DNA of 35,585 nucleotides, taken from Endomicrobiia bacterium. GTDB lineage: Bacteria > Elusimicrobiota > Endomicrobiia > Endomicrobiales > Endomicrobiaceae. Made by a program: the position numbers and the translations under genes. The stretch is taken from positions 1-35,585 of the forward strand of contig WRNH01000014.1 of assembly GCA_009776745.1 (NCBI GenBank). The letters are read 5' to 3'. The notes below the pieces were generated by a model, which saw nothing but the letters and a program-made list of their open reading frames with translations, searched no databases and was not told the origin of the DNA. Of this stretch, positions 24,354 through 32,061 are shown one piece after another; the stretch's first letter is position 1; the number at the start of each line of letters is the position of its first letter.

Positions 24354-25852
24354 TAATAAAAAAAGATTCGGACGTAATACAAAATTATTTCGAAGATAAT
24401 TCGGGCGTTGCCGGCGCTTACGCCGATTTTGCGGCCGTGGCTGAAAATGAGGAAGATGTCGCAAGCTTTTTGCCGGATATGGCGGCAAAAAAAATTCCCG
24501 TGACTGCTGCCGGCGCTTTGACGGGAAATACCGCTTCAGGGCTTGCTTTCGGCGGGGCAGTATTGTCGCTTGAAAAATTAAATAAGATCGGCGGCATTAA
24601 AAAAATTGACGAAAAAACAGCAGAAATTACCGTTCAGGCCGGCGCGAGAATCCAGGACATAAAAGATAAAGTTTGCGGCGAAGGCTGGATGTATCCTCCC
24701 GACCCGACGGAAAAAAATGCGACGATCGGCGGAAATATCGCAACAAACGCTTCCGGCGGGAGAGGTTTTAAGTTTGGCGTTACAAGGGATTATGTTAAGG
24801 CTGTAAAAATTATTTTTACCGACGGCTCGCAATGCCGCATAAAAAGAGGCGAATATTTTGCCGATGACAAAGGCGAAATTGTCTTTAATACGGATAAAGG
24901 CGTCAAACATATAATACTTCCGAAATACAATCTTCCGAAAATAAAAAATGCCGCGGGTTATTACAATTATCATAATGCCGATTTGACAGATATTTTTATA
25001 GGTTCCGACGGAACTTTAGGCATTACCGTAGAGGCCGTTTTAAAACTTATTCCTCACTTTAAAGAAGCGTTCGGCGGCATAATTTTTTTTGATGACCGCG
25101 CCCGCGCTTATGAATTTGTTAAAAAAGTAAAAGAGACGGCTTCAAGAGGCGGCAAAGATCCGATAAGTCCCATGTCTTTGGAATATTTTGATAAAAACGC
25201 TTTGCTGTTGATCAGGCGGGATTATCCATCTATTGCGGAAAATGCTGAAGCCGGCATTATGTTTGAGCAGGACATTTATGAGAATAATTCCGATATTTTA
25301 ACGGAAAAGTGGATCAATATGATGGAAGAAAGCGGAATTGATACGGAAAATGTCTGGTTTGCGTCTAATTTAAAAGAGTTGGAAGCTTTCAGATCGTTCA
25401 GACACAGAATTCCCGAAAGAGTAAATGAGCGCGTTAAAAAAAATAAAATTCCTAAAGTCGGTACGGATTTTGCCGTTCCGGAAGGGAAACTTGCCGAAAT
25501 TGTTGATTTTTGCGATAAAGAATTTGAAAAAGCAGGTCTTTTTAATCTTACTTTTGGACATATAGGCGAAAATCATCTTCACGCAAATATAATCGCTTCC
25601 AATGAAGAGGAGTATAAAAAAACAAGAGAAATGTACGCAAGAATAGCCCAAAAAGCCGTAGATCTTGGCGGAACCGTATCGGCCGAACACGGCATAGGCA
25701 AGATTAAACACGTATTTCTGGAAAAAATGGTCGGCGAAGAAGGCTTTAAAGAAATGGCAAAATTTAAAAAAAGCCTTGACGCAACAGCCATATTGGGACG
25801 CGGTAATATATTTCCTGAAAAATATTTAGAAGATGAGAAGTTGAAAGGTTGA
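24350..25852 (+). CDS. FAD-binding oxidoreductase (GlcD/D-lactate dehydrogenase family)
   Basis: The 500-residue protein has an N-terminal PCMH-type FAD domain: TAAGALTGNTASGLAFGG, YPPDPTEKNATIGGNIATNA and FIGSDGTLGI. A C-terminal FAD-oxidase domain carries TFGHIGENHLHANI and GGTVSAEHGIGK, the metal/substrate histidine motifs of 2-hydroxyacid dehydrogenases. The likely reaction is oxidation of D-lactate, glycolate or a similar 2-hydroxyacid; the substrate cannot be fixed from sequence. There is no signal peptide. It is coupled to the beta-lactamase-fold gene by an ATGA overlap, an unusual pairing. Its last codons (EKLKG) lie inside a GAAGTTG-type 7-nt repeat that continues past the stop, so the tail was probably created or reshaped by the repeat. 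Confidence 0.9.
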   Translation: MIIKKDSDVIQNYFEDNSGVAGAYADFAAVAENEEDVASFLPDMAAKKIPVTAAGALTGNTASGLAFGGAVLSLEKLNKIGGIKKIDEKTAEITVQAGARIQDIKDKVCGEGWMYPPDPTEKNATIGGNIATNASGGRGFKFGVTRDYVKAVKIIFTDGSQCRIKRGEYFADDKGEIVFNTDKGVKHIILPKYNLPKIKNAAGYYNYHNADLTDIFIGSDGTLGITVEAVLKLIPHFKEAFGGIIFFDDRARAYEFVKKVKETASRGGKDPISPMSLEYFDKNALLLIRRDYPSIAENAEAGIMFEQDIYENNSDILTEKWINMMEESGIDTENVWFASNLKELEAFRSFRHRIPERVNERVKKNKIPKVGTDFAVPEGKLAEIVDFCDKEFEKAGLFNLTFGHIGENHLHANIIASNEEEYKKTREMYARIAQKAVDLGGTVSAEHGIGKIKHVFLEKMVGEEGFKEMAKFKKSLDATAILGRGNIFPEKYLEDEKLKG

Positions 25853-25926
25853 GAAGTTGGGTAAAAGCAAAGGCTTTTTTGTTGTCTTTACTCAGCTTCC
25901 GAACTTCTAACCTTCCCAGCTTTTGT
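25837..25926. repeat. GAAGTTG-type repeat palindrome overlapping the FAD oxidase gene end
   Basis: The left arm GAGAAGTTGAAAGGTTGAG (from about 25842) begins inside the coding sequence and runs to about 25860. The right arm AGCTTCCGAACTTCTAACC (25898 onward) is its inverse with mismatches. The centre holds AAAAGC-aaag-GCTTTT plus TT (25863-25880), which may serve as a weak terminator for the two-gene unit. Confidence 0.65.
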
Positions 25927-25930
25927 CTTT

Positions 25931-25964
25931 TTGACAATTTTGTCAGCAAATTATACAATATAAT
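25931..25964 (+). promoter_or_regulatory. Candidate promoter of the zapB-like/zapA unit
   Basis: TTGACA (25931-25936) is perfect. TATACA lies 15 bp downstream (25952-25957) and TATAAT 22 bp downstream (25959-25964); neither spacing is ideal. Position just upstream of the zapB-like gene supports promoter use. Confidence 0.4.
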
Positions 25965-25976
25965 AGGTAAAAATAT

Positions 25977-26207
25977 ATGGGAAATTTTGAAATTTTATCC
26001 ATAAAAGTGAAAAAAACGGCTGAAAGGCTTAAAAAACTTAATGATGAAAATTTAAGGCTTAAAGCTGAAGTTGATTTTTTAAGAAAAGAAAATGAAAATA
26101 GCAGGAAAAAAATCGGAGAATACGCTATACTTAAAGAAAATACGGCGGATGCGGTTACTAAAATCGAAAGAATTCTTAAAAAAATAGATACGGTTAAGGT
26201 ATCATAG
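25977..26207 (+). CDS. Small coiled-coil protein, ZapB-like
   Basis: The 76-residue product is almost all coiled coil (about residues 5-70), rich in Lys, Glu, Leu and Asn, with no cysteine and no membrane segment. The size and coil match ZapB-type Z-ring-associated proteins, but such short coils cannot be assigned by sequence alone. The strongest support is position: it ends 2 bp before zapA, the arrangement known from other bacteria. AGG lies 9 nt upstream of ATG 25977. Confidence 0.75.
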   Translation: MGNFEILSIKVKKTAERLKKLNDENLRLKAEVDFLRKENENSRKKIGEYAILKENTADAVTKIERILKKIDTVKVS

Positions 26208-26209
26208 AT

Positions 26210-26500
26210 ATGGCAACAACCAGAACGAGAATAATGGGAAGAGATATAGATATTAACGTAGATGAACTGGACGAGTTAAGTTTTGCAAGCGTTGTAAGTT
26301 ATGTAAATGATCAATGGCAGGAAGTACAGCGGGATAATTCAAACGTGCCTGACACTCAAAAAATTGCGGCAATGACGGCTGTGAAGATCGCGGCCGAATT
26401 TCTTAAAATTAAAGGTTTGCAAGAAAGTATTTCAGATAATTATGAAAAAAAGATCAAAGATTTAATTAAACTGCTTGATGAAGCAGAGTATTCAAACTGA
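26210..26500 (+). CDS. zapA: Cell division protein ZapA-like
   Basis: A 96-residue protein with the ZapA start pattern TRTRIMGRDIDINV, followed by a helix with YVNDQWQEVQ, then DTQKIAAMTAVKIAAEFLKI and a C-terminal coiled coil. The length is typical. ZapA binds FtsZ and cross-links filaments in the Z-ring. It sits 2 bp after the ZapB-like gene and just upstream of a structured RNA that looks like 6S RNA, a neighbourhood seen around zapA in other phyla. Confidence 0.85.
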   Translation: MATTRTRIMGRDIDINVDELDELSFASVVSYVNDQWQEVQRDNSNVPDTQKIAAMTAVKIAAEFLKIKGLQESISDNYEKKIKDLIKLLDEAEYSN

Positions 26501-26515
26501 AATATTTTAATGTTT

Positions 26516-26676
26516 TCCCTGCAGTGTTGGTGATTGTTTTTAGCGTATTGAATCCTACAGGTCCATTTTAGGAGAACAGCAGTCGAGCGTTTGCTCGTGG
26601 GCTTATGCCACTGTATCTCACTTATTAAAAAGGGCTTTCAATCGCTTTAAACGCACGGCGCTGCGGGGATTTTTTT
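26516..26676 (+). ncRNA. ssrS: Probable 6S RNA
   Basis: No gene fits this stretch, but it folds as one long rod. TCCCTGCAGTG (26516-26526) pairs over 11 bp with CGCTGCGGGGA (26659-26669), directly followed by seven T residues, a natural terminator end. A bubble comes next, then AGCG-ATTGAA (26542-26552) pairs with TTCAATCGCT (26637-26646). Inside, GAGA-ACAG pairs with CTGT-A-TCTC, and the tip has CGAGC-gttt-GCTCG. A closing stem, open bubble and terminal stem is the shape of 6S RNA, which mimics an open promoter and binds RNA polymerase. The place right after zapA and before rarA and ygfA matches known 6S neighbourhoods. At about 155 nt it is somewhat short. It could be another structured RNA. 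Confidence 0.65.
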
Positions 26677-26806
26677 ACGGCAGAGTGGAGTTTGAAGTGT
26701 GGAGTGTGAAGTCAGTGTGTTTTCGCTTTGCGAAAACCTGTTAATTAGATTTCGGCGAAGCCGAAATTCAACAACTCCAAATTCCACACTTCAAACTCCA
26801 AACTTT
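26677..26806. repeat. Composite palindromic element with TGGAGTT/TGAAGTG arms
   Basis: ACGGCAG (26677-26683) follows the 6S RNA T-run. The left arm repeats GTGGAGT/TTGAAGT words at 7-nt steps (26685-26712); the right arm (26773-26806) is the inverted array. The core is the same as at 30278: GTTTTCGC-ttt-GCGAAAAC (26719-26737) and ATTTCGGC-gaa-GCCGAAAT (26749-26767). So a core shared with other loci is here flanked by an unrelated 7-nt word. Confidence 0.85.
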
Positions 26807-26824
26807 GTTTCCAACGGTGTTTAT

Positions 26825-28144
26825 ATGGCTCAAACTGATTTCTTAACAAATGCAGCGGCAGGCAAAAATAAGCCGTTAGCTGCTCGAATGGCCCCTAAAA
26901 GTTTTGATGATTTTGTAGGTCAGGAAAATATAATAGGGGATGAGAAGCTTTTGCGCCGTTCGATTGAAGCAGATAATTTGGGTTCGGTGATTTTTTTCGG
27001 CCCTCCGGGCACCGGTAAAAGCGCTTTGGCAAGGATCATAGCTTCAAAAACAAAGGCTTATTTTGAAGAAGCAAATGCGGTAACAATAGGGATTGCCGAT
27101 ATAAGAAAGATCATTGATCAGGCAAAAGCCAGACTGGAAATTTCAGGCAAAAAAACGATTTTAATGCTGGACGAAATCCACCATTTTAACCGTTCGCAGC
27201 AGGATGCGCTGCTGCCGGATGTGGAAAGAGGCTCGATAACGCTTATCGGGATCACGACGGAAAATCCGTTTTTCTATATCAATGCGGCGATCCTTTCCAG
27301 AAGCATAGTTTTTGAATTTCAGCCGCTTTCAAAAAAAGCCCTTTCAAAAATTATGGAATCGGCTTTAAAGGACAAAGAAAGCGGTCTTGGCAATTACAAA
27401 GTTGAAATGTCGGACGAAGCCAAACAGCACCTGATTTTAAACGCTAACGGAGATGCAAGAAGACTGCTTAATGCGCTGGAAATCGGCGTGCTTTCCACTA
27501 AAGTTGACGGGAAAGGGATCAGAAATTTTGACATTTCCGTGGCGCAGGAATCTATGCAGAAAAGAGCGGTTTTGTATGACCGCTCGGGCGACGCGCACTA
27601 CGATCACATTTCGGCATTCATTAAATCAATGAGGGGAACTGACCCCGACGCTGCGGTTTACTGGATGTCGAAAATGCTTGCTGCCGGGGAAGATCCCAGG
27701 TTTATTGCAAGAAGGATCATAATATGCGCTTCCGAAGATGTCGGAATGGCCGATCCGCGCGCTTTAATGCTTGCGGTATCGGCTTTGAATGCCGTGGAAT
27801 TTGTAGGTATGCCCGAAGCAAGAATAATTTTAGCCCAGGCGGCAATTTACGTTGCCTGCGCCCCGAAATCGAACGCTTCTTATATGGCTGTGGAATCTGC
27901 CTTGAGCGAGGTCAGAAACGGAAAAGTCCGTAATGTTCCCAACCATCTTAAAGACGCGAATCTTGACGGGGAAAAACTCGGGCACGGGCAGGGATACAAA
28001 TATCCGCATAACTACGAAGGTCATTATGTCGAACAGGAATACTGGAGTGATCCGGTAGAGTTTTATAAACCGGCAAATGAAGGTTTTGAGGTAAAAATCC
28101 GTGAACGATTACTTGGAATCAGAAAAAAGAAAAGTAAGATATGA
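26825..28144 (+). CDS. rarA: Replication-associated recombination ATPase RarA (MgsA)
   Basis: A 439-residue AAA+ ATPase of the RarA/WRNIP1 family, which acts at stalled replication forks. It has the family start PLAARMAPKSFDDFVGQENI, Walker A GPPGTGKS (residues 59-66), Walker B ILMLDEIHHF (about 112-121), sensor 1 in LIGITTENPFF and sensor 2 in NGDARRLLNAL. The C-terminal tetramerisation region has GTDPDAAVYWMSKMLAAGED and ends with GYKYPHNYEGHYV. I start at ATG 26825 because homology begins there; upstream codons belong to a repeat element, and the ribosome binding site is weak. Its end overlaps the next gene by 44 nt. Confidence 0.95.
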   Translation: MAQTDFLTNAAAGKNKPLAARMAPKSFDDFVGQENIIGDEKLLRRSIEADNLGSVIFFGPPGTGKSALARIIASKTKAYFEEANAVTIGIADIRKIIDQAKARLEISGKKTILMLDEIHHFNRSQQDALLPDVERGSITLIGITTENPFFYINAAILSRSIVFEFQPLSKKALSKIMESALKDKESGLGNYKVEMSDEAKQHLILNANGDARRLLNALEIGVLSTKVDGKGIRNFDISVAQESMQKRAVLYDRSGDAHYDHISAFIKSMRGTDPDAAVYWMSKMLAAGEDPRFIARRIIICASEDVGMADPRALMLAVSALNAVEFVGMPEARIILAQAAIYVACAPKSNASYMAVESALSEVRNGKVRNVPNHLKDANLDGEKLGHGQGYKYPHNYEGHYVEQEYWSDPVEFYKPANEGFEVKIRERLLGIRKKKSKI

Positions 28145-28694
28145 GTTTTTGAATTTAAGGAATAGAATAGATTCTATTTTGGCTTCGGCGTACAGCAATA
28201 TGATTTTTGCCAGAATTAAGAAACTTCCTGTTTACGAAAAAGCAAAAACCGTCATGTTTTATTTGTCTTACGGTTCTGAAGTCGCTACTGACGCGATGAT
28301 CTCTTCCGCTTTGGAAGAGGATAAGAATGTCATCGTTCCTGCCATTCAAAACCCCGGAGACGGGAAGATGTTTGCAGTCAAGCTTTACAGGCTTGAAGAC
28401 GCATACCAATCAGTGTACGGAATAAGGCAGCCTGAAATAAATCAGGAAGATATTGTGGAAAAAGACGAAATTGATTTAGTTTTTGTTCCGGGAATCGCTT
28501 TTGATTATGAAGGTTTCAGGGTCGGGTACGGAAAAGGTTATTTCGACAGATGGCTGGAAAAAGTGCCGTTTGAAAAATCGATAGGACTTGCTTACGATTT
28601 TCAAGTTACGGATAAAATGCCGACCGGAAAATACGATCTGCCGGTTGGAACTATTATTACGGAAAAAAGAATTATCCAGATCAAAAAAAATTAA
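28101..28694 (+). CDS. ygfA: 5-formyltetrahydrofolate cyclo-ligase
   Basis: This 197-residue enzyme converts 5-formyl-THF to 5,10-methenyl-THF using ATP. The N-terminus has the KRKVRYEFLNLRNRID helix with basic residues typical of the family. The nucleotide/metal site is in FVPGIAFDYEGFRVGYGKGY and FDRWL, and the C-terminus has DLPVGTIITEKRII. Start is GTG 28101 with GAGG upstream, inside the 3' end of rarA (44-nt overlap). Its place downstream of zapA and the 6S-like RNA matches the known zapA-ssrS-ygfA order, with rarA in between. Confidence 0.93.
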   Translation: MNDYLESEKRKVRYEFLNLRNRIDSILASAYSNMIFARIKKLPVYEKAKTVMFYLSYGSEVATDAMISSALEEDKNVIVPAIQNPGDGKMFAVKLYRLEDAYQSVYGIRQPEINQEDIVEKDEIDLVFVPGIAFDYEGFRVGYGKGYFDRWLEKVPFEKSIGLAYDFQVTDKMPTGKYDLPVGTIITEKRIIQIKKN

Positions 28695-28712
28695 AATTGA
28701 GGGAGCGGAGCG

Positions 28713-30269
28713 ATGGAAAATTTGACAGCGATTCTCATAACCGCTTTGGCGGCTTTTGCAGCAGGATTTATTTTGCGTATGATATATGCGCAATTGAGCG
28801 CTAAGTCGGCTGAGCAGGATTCAAAGAGAATAATAAAAGACGCGCAAATGATGGCGGAATCTAAAAAGAAAGAAGCGCTTTTGGAAGCAAAACTTATTGT
28901 TGATAAGGAGCGCAAGGAGTTTGAGCAGGAAATAAAAGAGAAAAAACTGTCTGCCAGAGATATGGAGAACAGACTTAACCAGCGCGAAGAAAATTTAGAC
29001 AGAAAACTGGATTCGGCAGACAGAAAAGAAAAGGATTTGTCCAATAAAGAAAAGGATATCGCTGCCAAAGAACAAAATTTAAAAACCAAATTTCAGGAAG
29101 TTGAAAAATTGAAAGAAGACCAAAGAAAAACTCTTGAAAGAGTTTCCGGAATGACCAGAGAAGAGGCAAAGAAAGCCCTTGTCAGCGAAATGGAACAGGA
29201 AGCAAGACAAGATGCCGCGATTCTTGCTCAGCGCATTGAGCAGGAAACAAGGGAAAATGCCGATAAAAAATCTAAAGAGATTTTGTCGGTAGCAATACAG
29301 CGGATTGCCGCTGACCACACCACGGACATCACTACTTCTACCGTTCAAATTCCCAATGACGAAATAAAAGGAAGGGTGATCGGAAGGGAAGGCAGGAATA
29401 TAAGAGCTTTCGAGCAGGCAACCGGCGTTGATTTGATCGTTGACGATACTCCGGAAGCGATAACCGTTTCCGCTTTTGACGGTGTGAGAAGGGAAATCGC
29501 CAAAATAGCGCTTGAAAGGCTTATTGCCGACGGAAGAATCCATCCGGCCAGAATTGAAGAAGTTGTCGCAAAAGTACAAAAAGAGATGGATGAAAAAATT
29601 AAAGAGATCGGCGAACAGGCTGCGATAGACGCTGTTGTTCCTGGTCTTAATATTGAGATCATAAAACTTCTCGGAAAACTGAAATACAGAACATCTTACG
29701 GGCAGAATCAGCTTCAGCATACGCTTGAAGTTACATGGCTTGCCGGCGCGATTGCGGGCGAGCTCGGGCTTGACGTAATGTTTTGTAAAAAAGCCGCGCT
29801 TTTGCACGATATAGGCAAAGCCGTTGATCATGAAGTCGAAGGAACGCATCATCAGATATCCGCAGATATCGCGAAAAAATACGGCGAATCGCAAAAAATG
29901 ATAAATGCGATCATATCGCATCACGAAGGATATGAAACGCCCAACAGCGCGGAAGCTTTTGTTATTGCGGCTGCCGACGCTATTTCCGCGGCAAGGCCCG
30001 GCGCAAGAAGAGAGTCTATCGAACATTATCTCAAAAGGCTTGAAAAACTTGAGAAAGTTGCAAAAAGTTTCAGAGGCGTTTCTATGGCCTATGCCATACA
30101 GGCCGGAAGAGAAGTCAGAATCCTCGTCGAGCCCGACGATGTCGACGATAAACAGGCGCAGGTCATGGCGCGCGACATAGCAAAAAAAGTCGAACAGGAA
30201 CTTGAATATCCTGGACAGATAAAAATTACGGTAATAAGAGAGACCAGAGCGCAGGATATAGCGAAATAA
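28713..30269 (+). CDS. rny: Ribonuclease Y
   Basis: This 518-residue membrane-anchored endoribonuclease starts mRNA decay. It shows an N-terminal membrane helix (about residues 4-26), a long coiled coil (about 30-170), a KH RNA-binding domain with [15 protein letters not shown], and an HD domain with [12 protein letters not shown] (His365-Asp366) and IISHHEGYE. The length is the family norm. ATG 28713 is preceded by GGGAGCGG. It follows the cyclo-ligase gene by 18 bp, so the two are likely co-transcribed. A 7-nt-repeat palindrome follows it. Confidence 0.97.
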   Translation: MENLTAILITALAAFAAGFILRMIYAQLSAKSAEQDSKRIIKDAQMMAESKKKEALLEAKLIVDKERKEFEQEIKEKKLSARDMENRLNQREENLDRKLDSADRKEKDLSNKEKDIAAKEQNLKTKFQEVEKLKEDQRKTLERVSGMTREEAKKALVSEMEQEARQDAAILAQRIEQETRENADKKSKEILSVAIQRIAADHTTDITTSTVQIPNDEIKGRVIGREGRNIRAFEQATGVDLIVDDTPEAITVSAFDGVRREIAKIALERLIADGRIHPARIEEVVAKVQKEMDEKIKEIGEQAAIDAVVPGLNIEIIKLLGKLKYRTSYGQNQLQHTLEVTWLAGAIAGELGLDVMFCKKAALLHDIGKAVDHEVEGTHHQISADIAKKYGESQKMINAIISHHEGYETPNSAEAFVIAAADAISAARPGARRESIEHYLKRLEKLEKVAKSFRGVSMAYAIQAGREVRILVEPDDVDDKQAQVMARDIAKKVEQELEYPGQIKITVIRETRAQDIAK

Positions 30270-30277
30270 CAGAGAAC

Positions 30278-30387
30278 CAGGTAATAGGTAAAAGGTTTTG
30301 TGTTTTCGCTTTGCGAAAACTTGTAATAGGTTTCGGCTTTGCCGAAACACAACAGCTTGTTACCTATTACCTTTTACCTGTTACCTG
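30278..30387. repeat. Composite palindromic element, cleanest copy
   Basis: The left arm CAGGTAATAGGTAAAAGG (30278-30295) pairs at 17 of 18 positions with CCTTTTACCTGTTACCTG (30370-30387). The core hairpins are perfect: GTTTTCGC-ttt-GCGAAAAC (30302-30320) and GTTTCGGC-ttt-GCCGAAAC (30330-30348), 9 nt apart. It fills the gap between rny and xseA and ends next to the xseA GGAG site. Confidence 0.88.
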
Positions 30388-30403
30388 CCTTTTGGAGTCA
30401 TGA

Positions 30404-31654
30404 GTGGCTGATAAATTTGAGTTTAATTTTAGCGATCACGAAGAAAATGACGGCAAATTAATTTACACCGTCTCTCAGATCAACGATGAAATAAAAAATA
30501 TGCTTGAAGACGTTTATCCGGGGATTTGGATAACGGGGGAAATTTCTAATTTCAGACTTTATTCTTCGGGGCATATGTATTTTAATATCAAAGATGAAAA
30601 TTCGCAGATAAATGCGGTGATGTTTCAGCATGCTAACAGTTCTTTAAATTTCAGGCCTGAAGACGGTATGCAGGTTTTGGTTTACGGGCGGATAAGCGCA
30701 TACCCTAAACGCGGCGATTATCAGATAATAGTCAACACCATGCAGCAGCAGGGGAAAGGGGCTTTGTCCGAAGAATTTGAACGGCTTAAAAAGAAACTTC
30801 AAAAAGAAGGTCTTTTTGAAGAGTCGGCAAAAAAGCCGGTGCCGGAAATGATAAACAAGATCGGCATAATTACGTCTAAAGACGGGGCTGCTTTGCACGA
30901 TATTCTTGAAGTATTAAATAATTTGGAAGCCGATGTCGAGGTTTTGATATATCCCGTGCGCGTTCAGGGCAGCGAAGCCGAAATTGAGATCCCGCAGGCA
31001 ATAAAATATTTAAATGAAAATTATGGAGATCTTGACGTTTTGCTTGTAGGCAGAGGCGGCGGTTCGATAGAAGATTTATGGGCGTTTAATACTGAGCCTG
31101 TGGCAAGGGCAATATTTAATTCCGATATTCCGGTTATATCGTGTGTCGGCCATGAAATTGATTTTACAATATCTGATTTTGCCGCGGATCTAAGAGCGCC
31201 GACGCCGTCAGCGGCCGCGGAAATGGCCGTAAGAGGAACAAACGCTTTAAAAGTCCGTTTTAACGGATTAAAAGAAATGCTTTTTGATAATATGGATTTT
31301 ATTATTGAAAACGCTCAGGCAAAACTTGTATCCCTTTCTTCGTCCCGCGCGTTTACAAAGCCGCATTTGATTTATGAAGACAAAATCGCTTACGTTGACG
31401 ATTTGGGGAAAAGAGCCGAACGTTCGTTTAGTAATCTTTTAAAATTTAAGACGGAAAAAATAGATAATATCATGCATAAGCTTGATTTGGTTTCTCCTTT
31501 GTCGGTCCTTAAGAGAGGCTATTCCATATGCAGAGATACTGACGGGCAAATAGTGAAAGACGCCGACGCGGTTAAAACCGACGACAATATTTTATTGAAG
31601 CTTGCGCAAGGCAGTTTGAAGGCTAAAGTATCCGGAGTAGAAAAAAATGACTAA
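30404..31654 (+). CDS. xseA: Exodeoxyribonuclease VII large subunit
   Basis: The 416-residue large subunit of the single-strand-specific exonuclease VII. An N-terminal OB-fold with VSQINDEIKNML and WITGEISNFRLYSSGHMYFN is followed by the catalytic region with GIITSKDGAALHDIL, DVLLVGRGGGSIEDLWAFN and PVISCVGHEIDFTISDFAAD, then RAPTPSAAAEMA and a C-terminal coiled coil. Slightly shorter than the E. coli protein (456). Start is GTG 30404 with GGAG 6 nt upstream; an ATG at 30400 is out of frame. It overlaps xseB by 8 nt. Confidence 0.96.
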   Translation: MADKFEFNFSDHEENDGKLIYTVSQINDEIKNMLEDVYPGIWITGEISNFRLYSSGHMYFNIKDENSQINAVMFQHANSSLNFRPEDGMQVLVYGRISAYPKRGDYQIIVNTMQQQGKGALSEEFERLKKKLQKEGLFEESAKKPVPEMINKIGIITSKDGAALHDILEVLNNLEADVEVLIYPVRVQGSEAEIEIPQAIKYLNENYGDLDVLLVGRGGGSIEDLWAFNTEPVARAIFNSDIPVISCVGHEIDFTISDFAADLRAPTPSAAAEMAVRGTNALKVRFNGLKEMLFDNMDFIIENAQAKLVSLSSSRAFTKPHLIYEDKIAYVDDLGKRAERSFSNLLKFKTEKIDNIMHKLDLVSPLSVLKRGYSICRDTDGQIVKDADAVKTDDNILLKLAQGSLKAKVSGVEKND

Positions 31655-31898
31655 AAAAAGCGCAAAAAACACGGAAAAAAAATTTGAAAAGTCGCTCAAA
31701 AGGCTTGAAGAAATAGTAAACGACATGGAAAGCGCCGATCCTGATTTGGATAAAGCTTTGCAGCTTTTTACCGAGGGTATTGAATTGGTGCGTTTTTGTT
31801 CGTCCCAGCTCAGCGACGCAAAAAAACAAGTTGAAATCCTTATAAAAGAAGACGGGGAAATAAAAAAAGAGAAATTTGAAACGGCAGATAAGAGATAA
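31647..31898 (+). CDS. xseB: Exodeoxyribonuclease VII small subunit
   Basis: An 83-residue protein with the XseB pattern FEKSLKRLEEIVNDMESADP, LDKALQLFTEGIEL and a C-terminal LSDAKKQVEIL. Several copies bind the XseA coiled coil. The start overlaps xseA by 8 nt, so they are translationally coupled. Its last codons lie in an ACGGCAG-led repeat (31881 onward), suggesting that the repeat reached the coding end. Confidence 0.94.
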   Translation: MTKKSAKNTEKKFEKSLKRLEEIVNDMESADPDLDKALQLFTEGIELVRFCSSQLSDAKKQVEILIKEDGEIKKEKFETADKR

Positions 31899-32020
31899 TA
31901 GATAAAAGCAAAATAAAAAGTGAAGAGTGAAAAGTGGAGAGTGAAGATACGGCAAAGCCGTTAATTCCCCTTTTGAAAAAAGGGGTGGCAGAAAACAAAG
32001 TTTTCTGACGGGGTATTTAA
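31881..32020. repeat. ACGGCAG-led 7-nt array followed by three perfect hairpins
   Basis: ACGGCAG (31881-31887) lies in the xseB tail. After AGATAAT words, the array AGTGAAG/AGTGAAA/AGTGGAG/AGTGAAG (31919-31947) steps by 7 nt. Three perfect hairpins follow: ACGGC-aaa-GCCGT (31949-31961), CCCCTTTT-gaa-AAAAGGGG (31967-31985) and CAGAAAAC-aaa-GTTTTCTG (31989-32007). No inverted array is found on the right side. The last two hairpins are framed by TTAATT and ATTTAA and may be a separate nested element. Confidence 0.75.
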
Positions 32021-32061
32021 GAGTTCTATTCTTTAATAATAATTTGCATAAGAGGGTCAAC

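Noticed and set aside
26699-26824. Longer N-terminus for RarA
   Set aside because: The extra 42 codons are read from the repeat element at 26677-26806 and precede the normal family start.
29079-30350. Long open frame of 423 codons on the minus strand opposite rny
   Set aside because: It is antisense to a clear RNase Y gene, has low-complexity Phe-rich sequence, no family motif and no ribosome binding site; it arises from the codon bias of rny.
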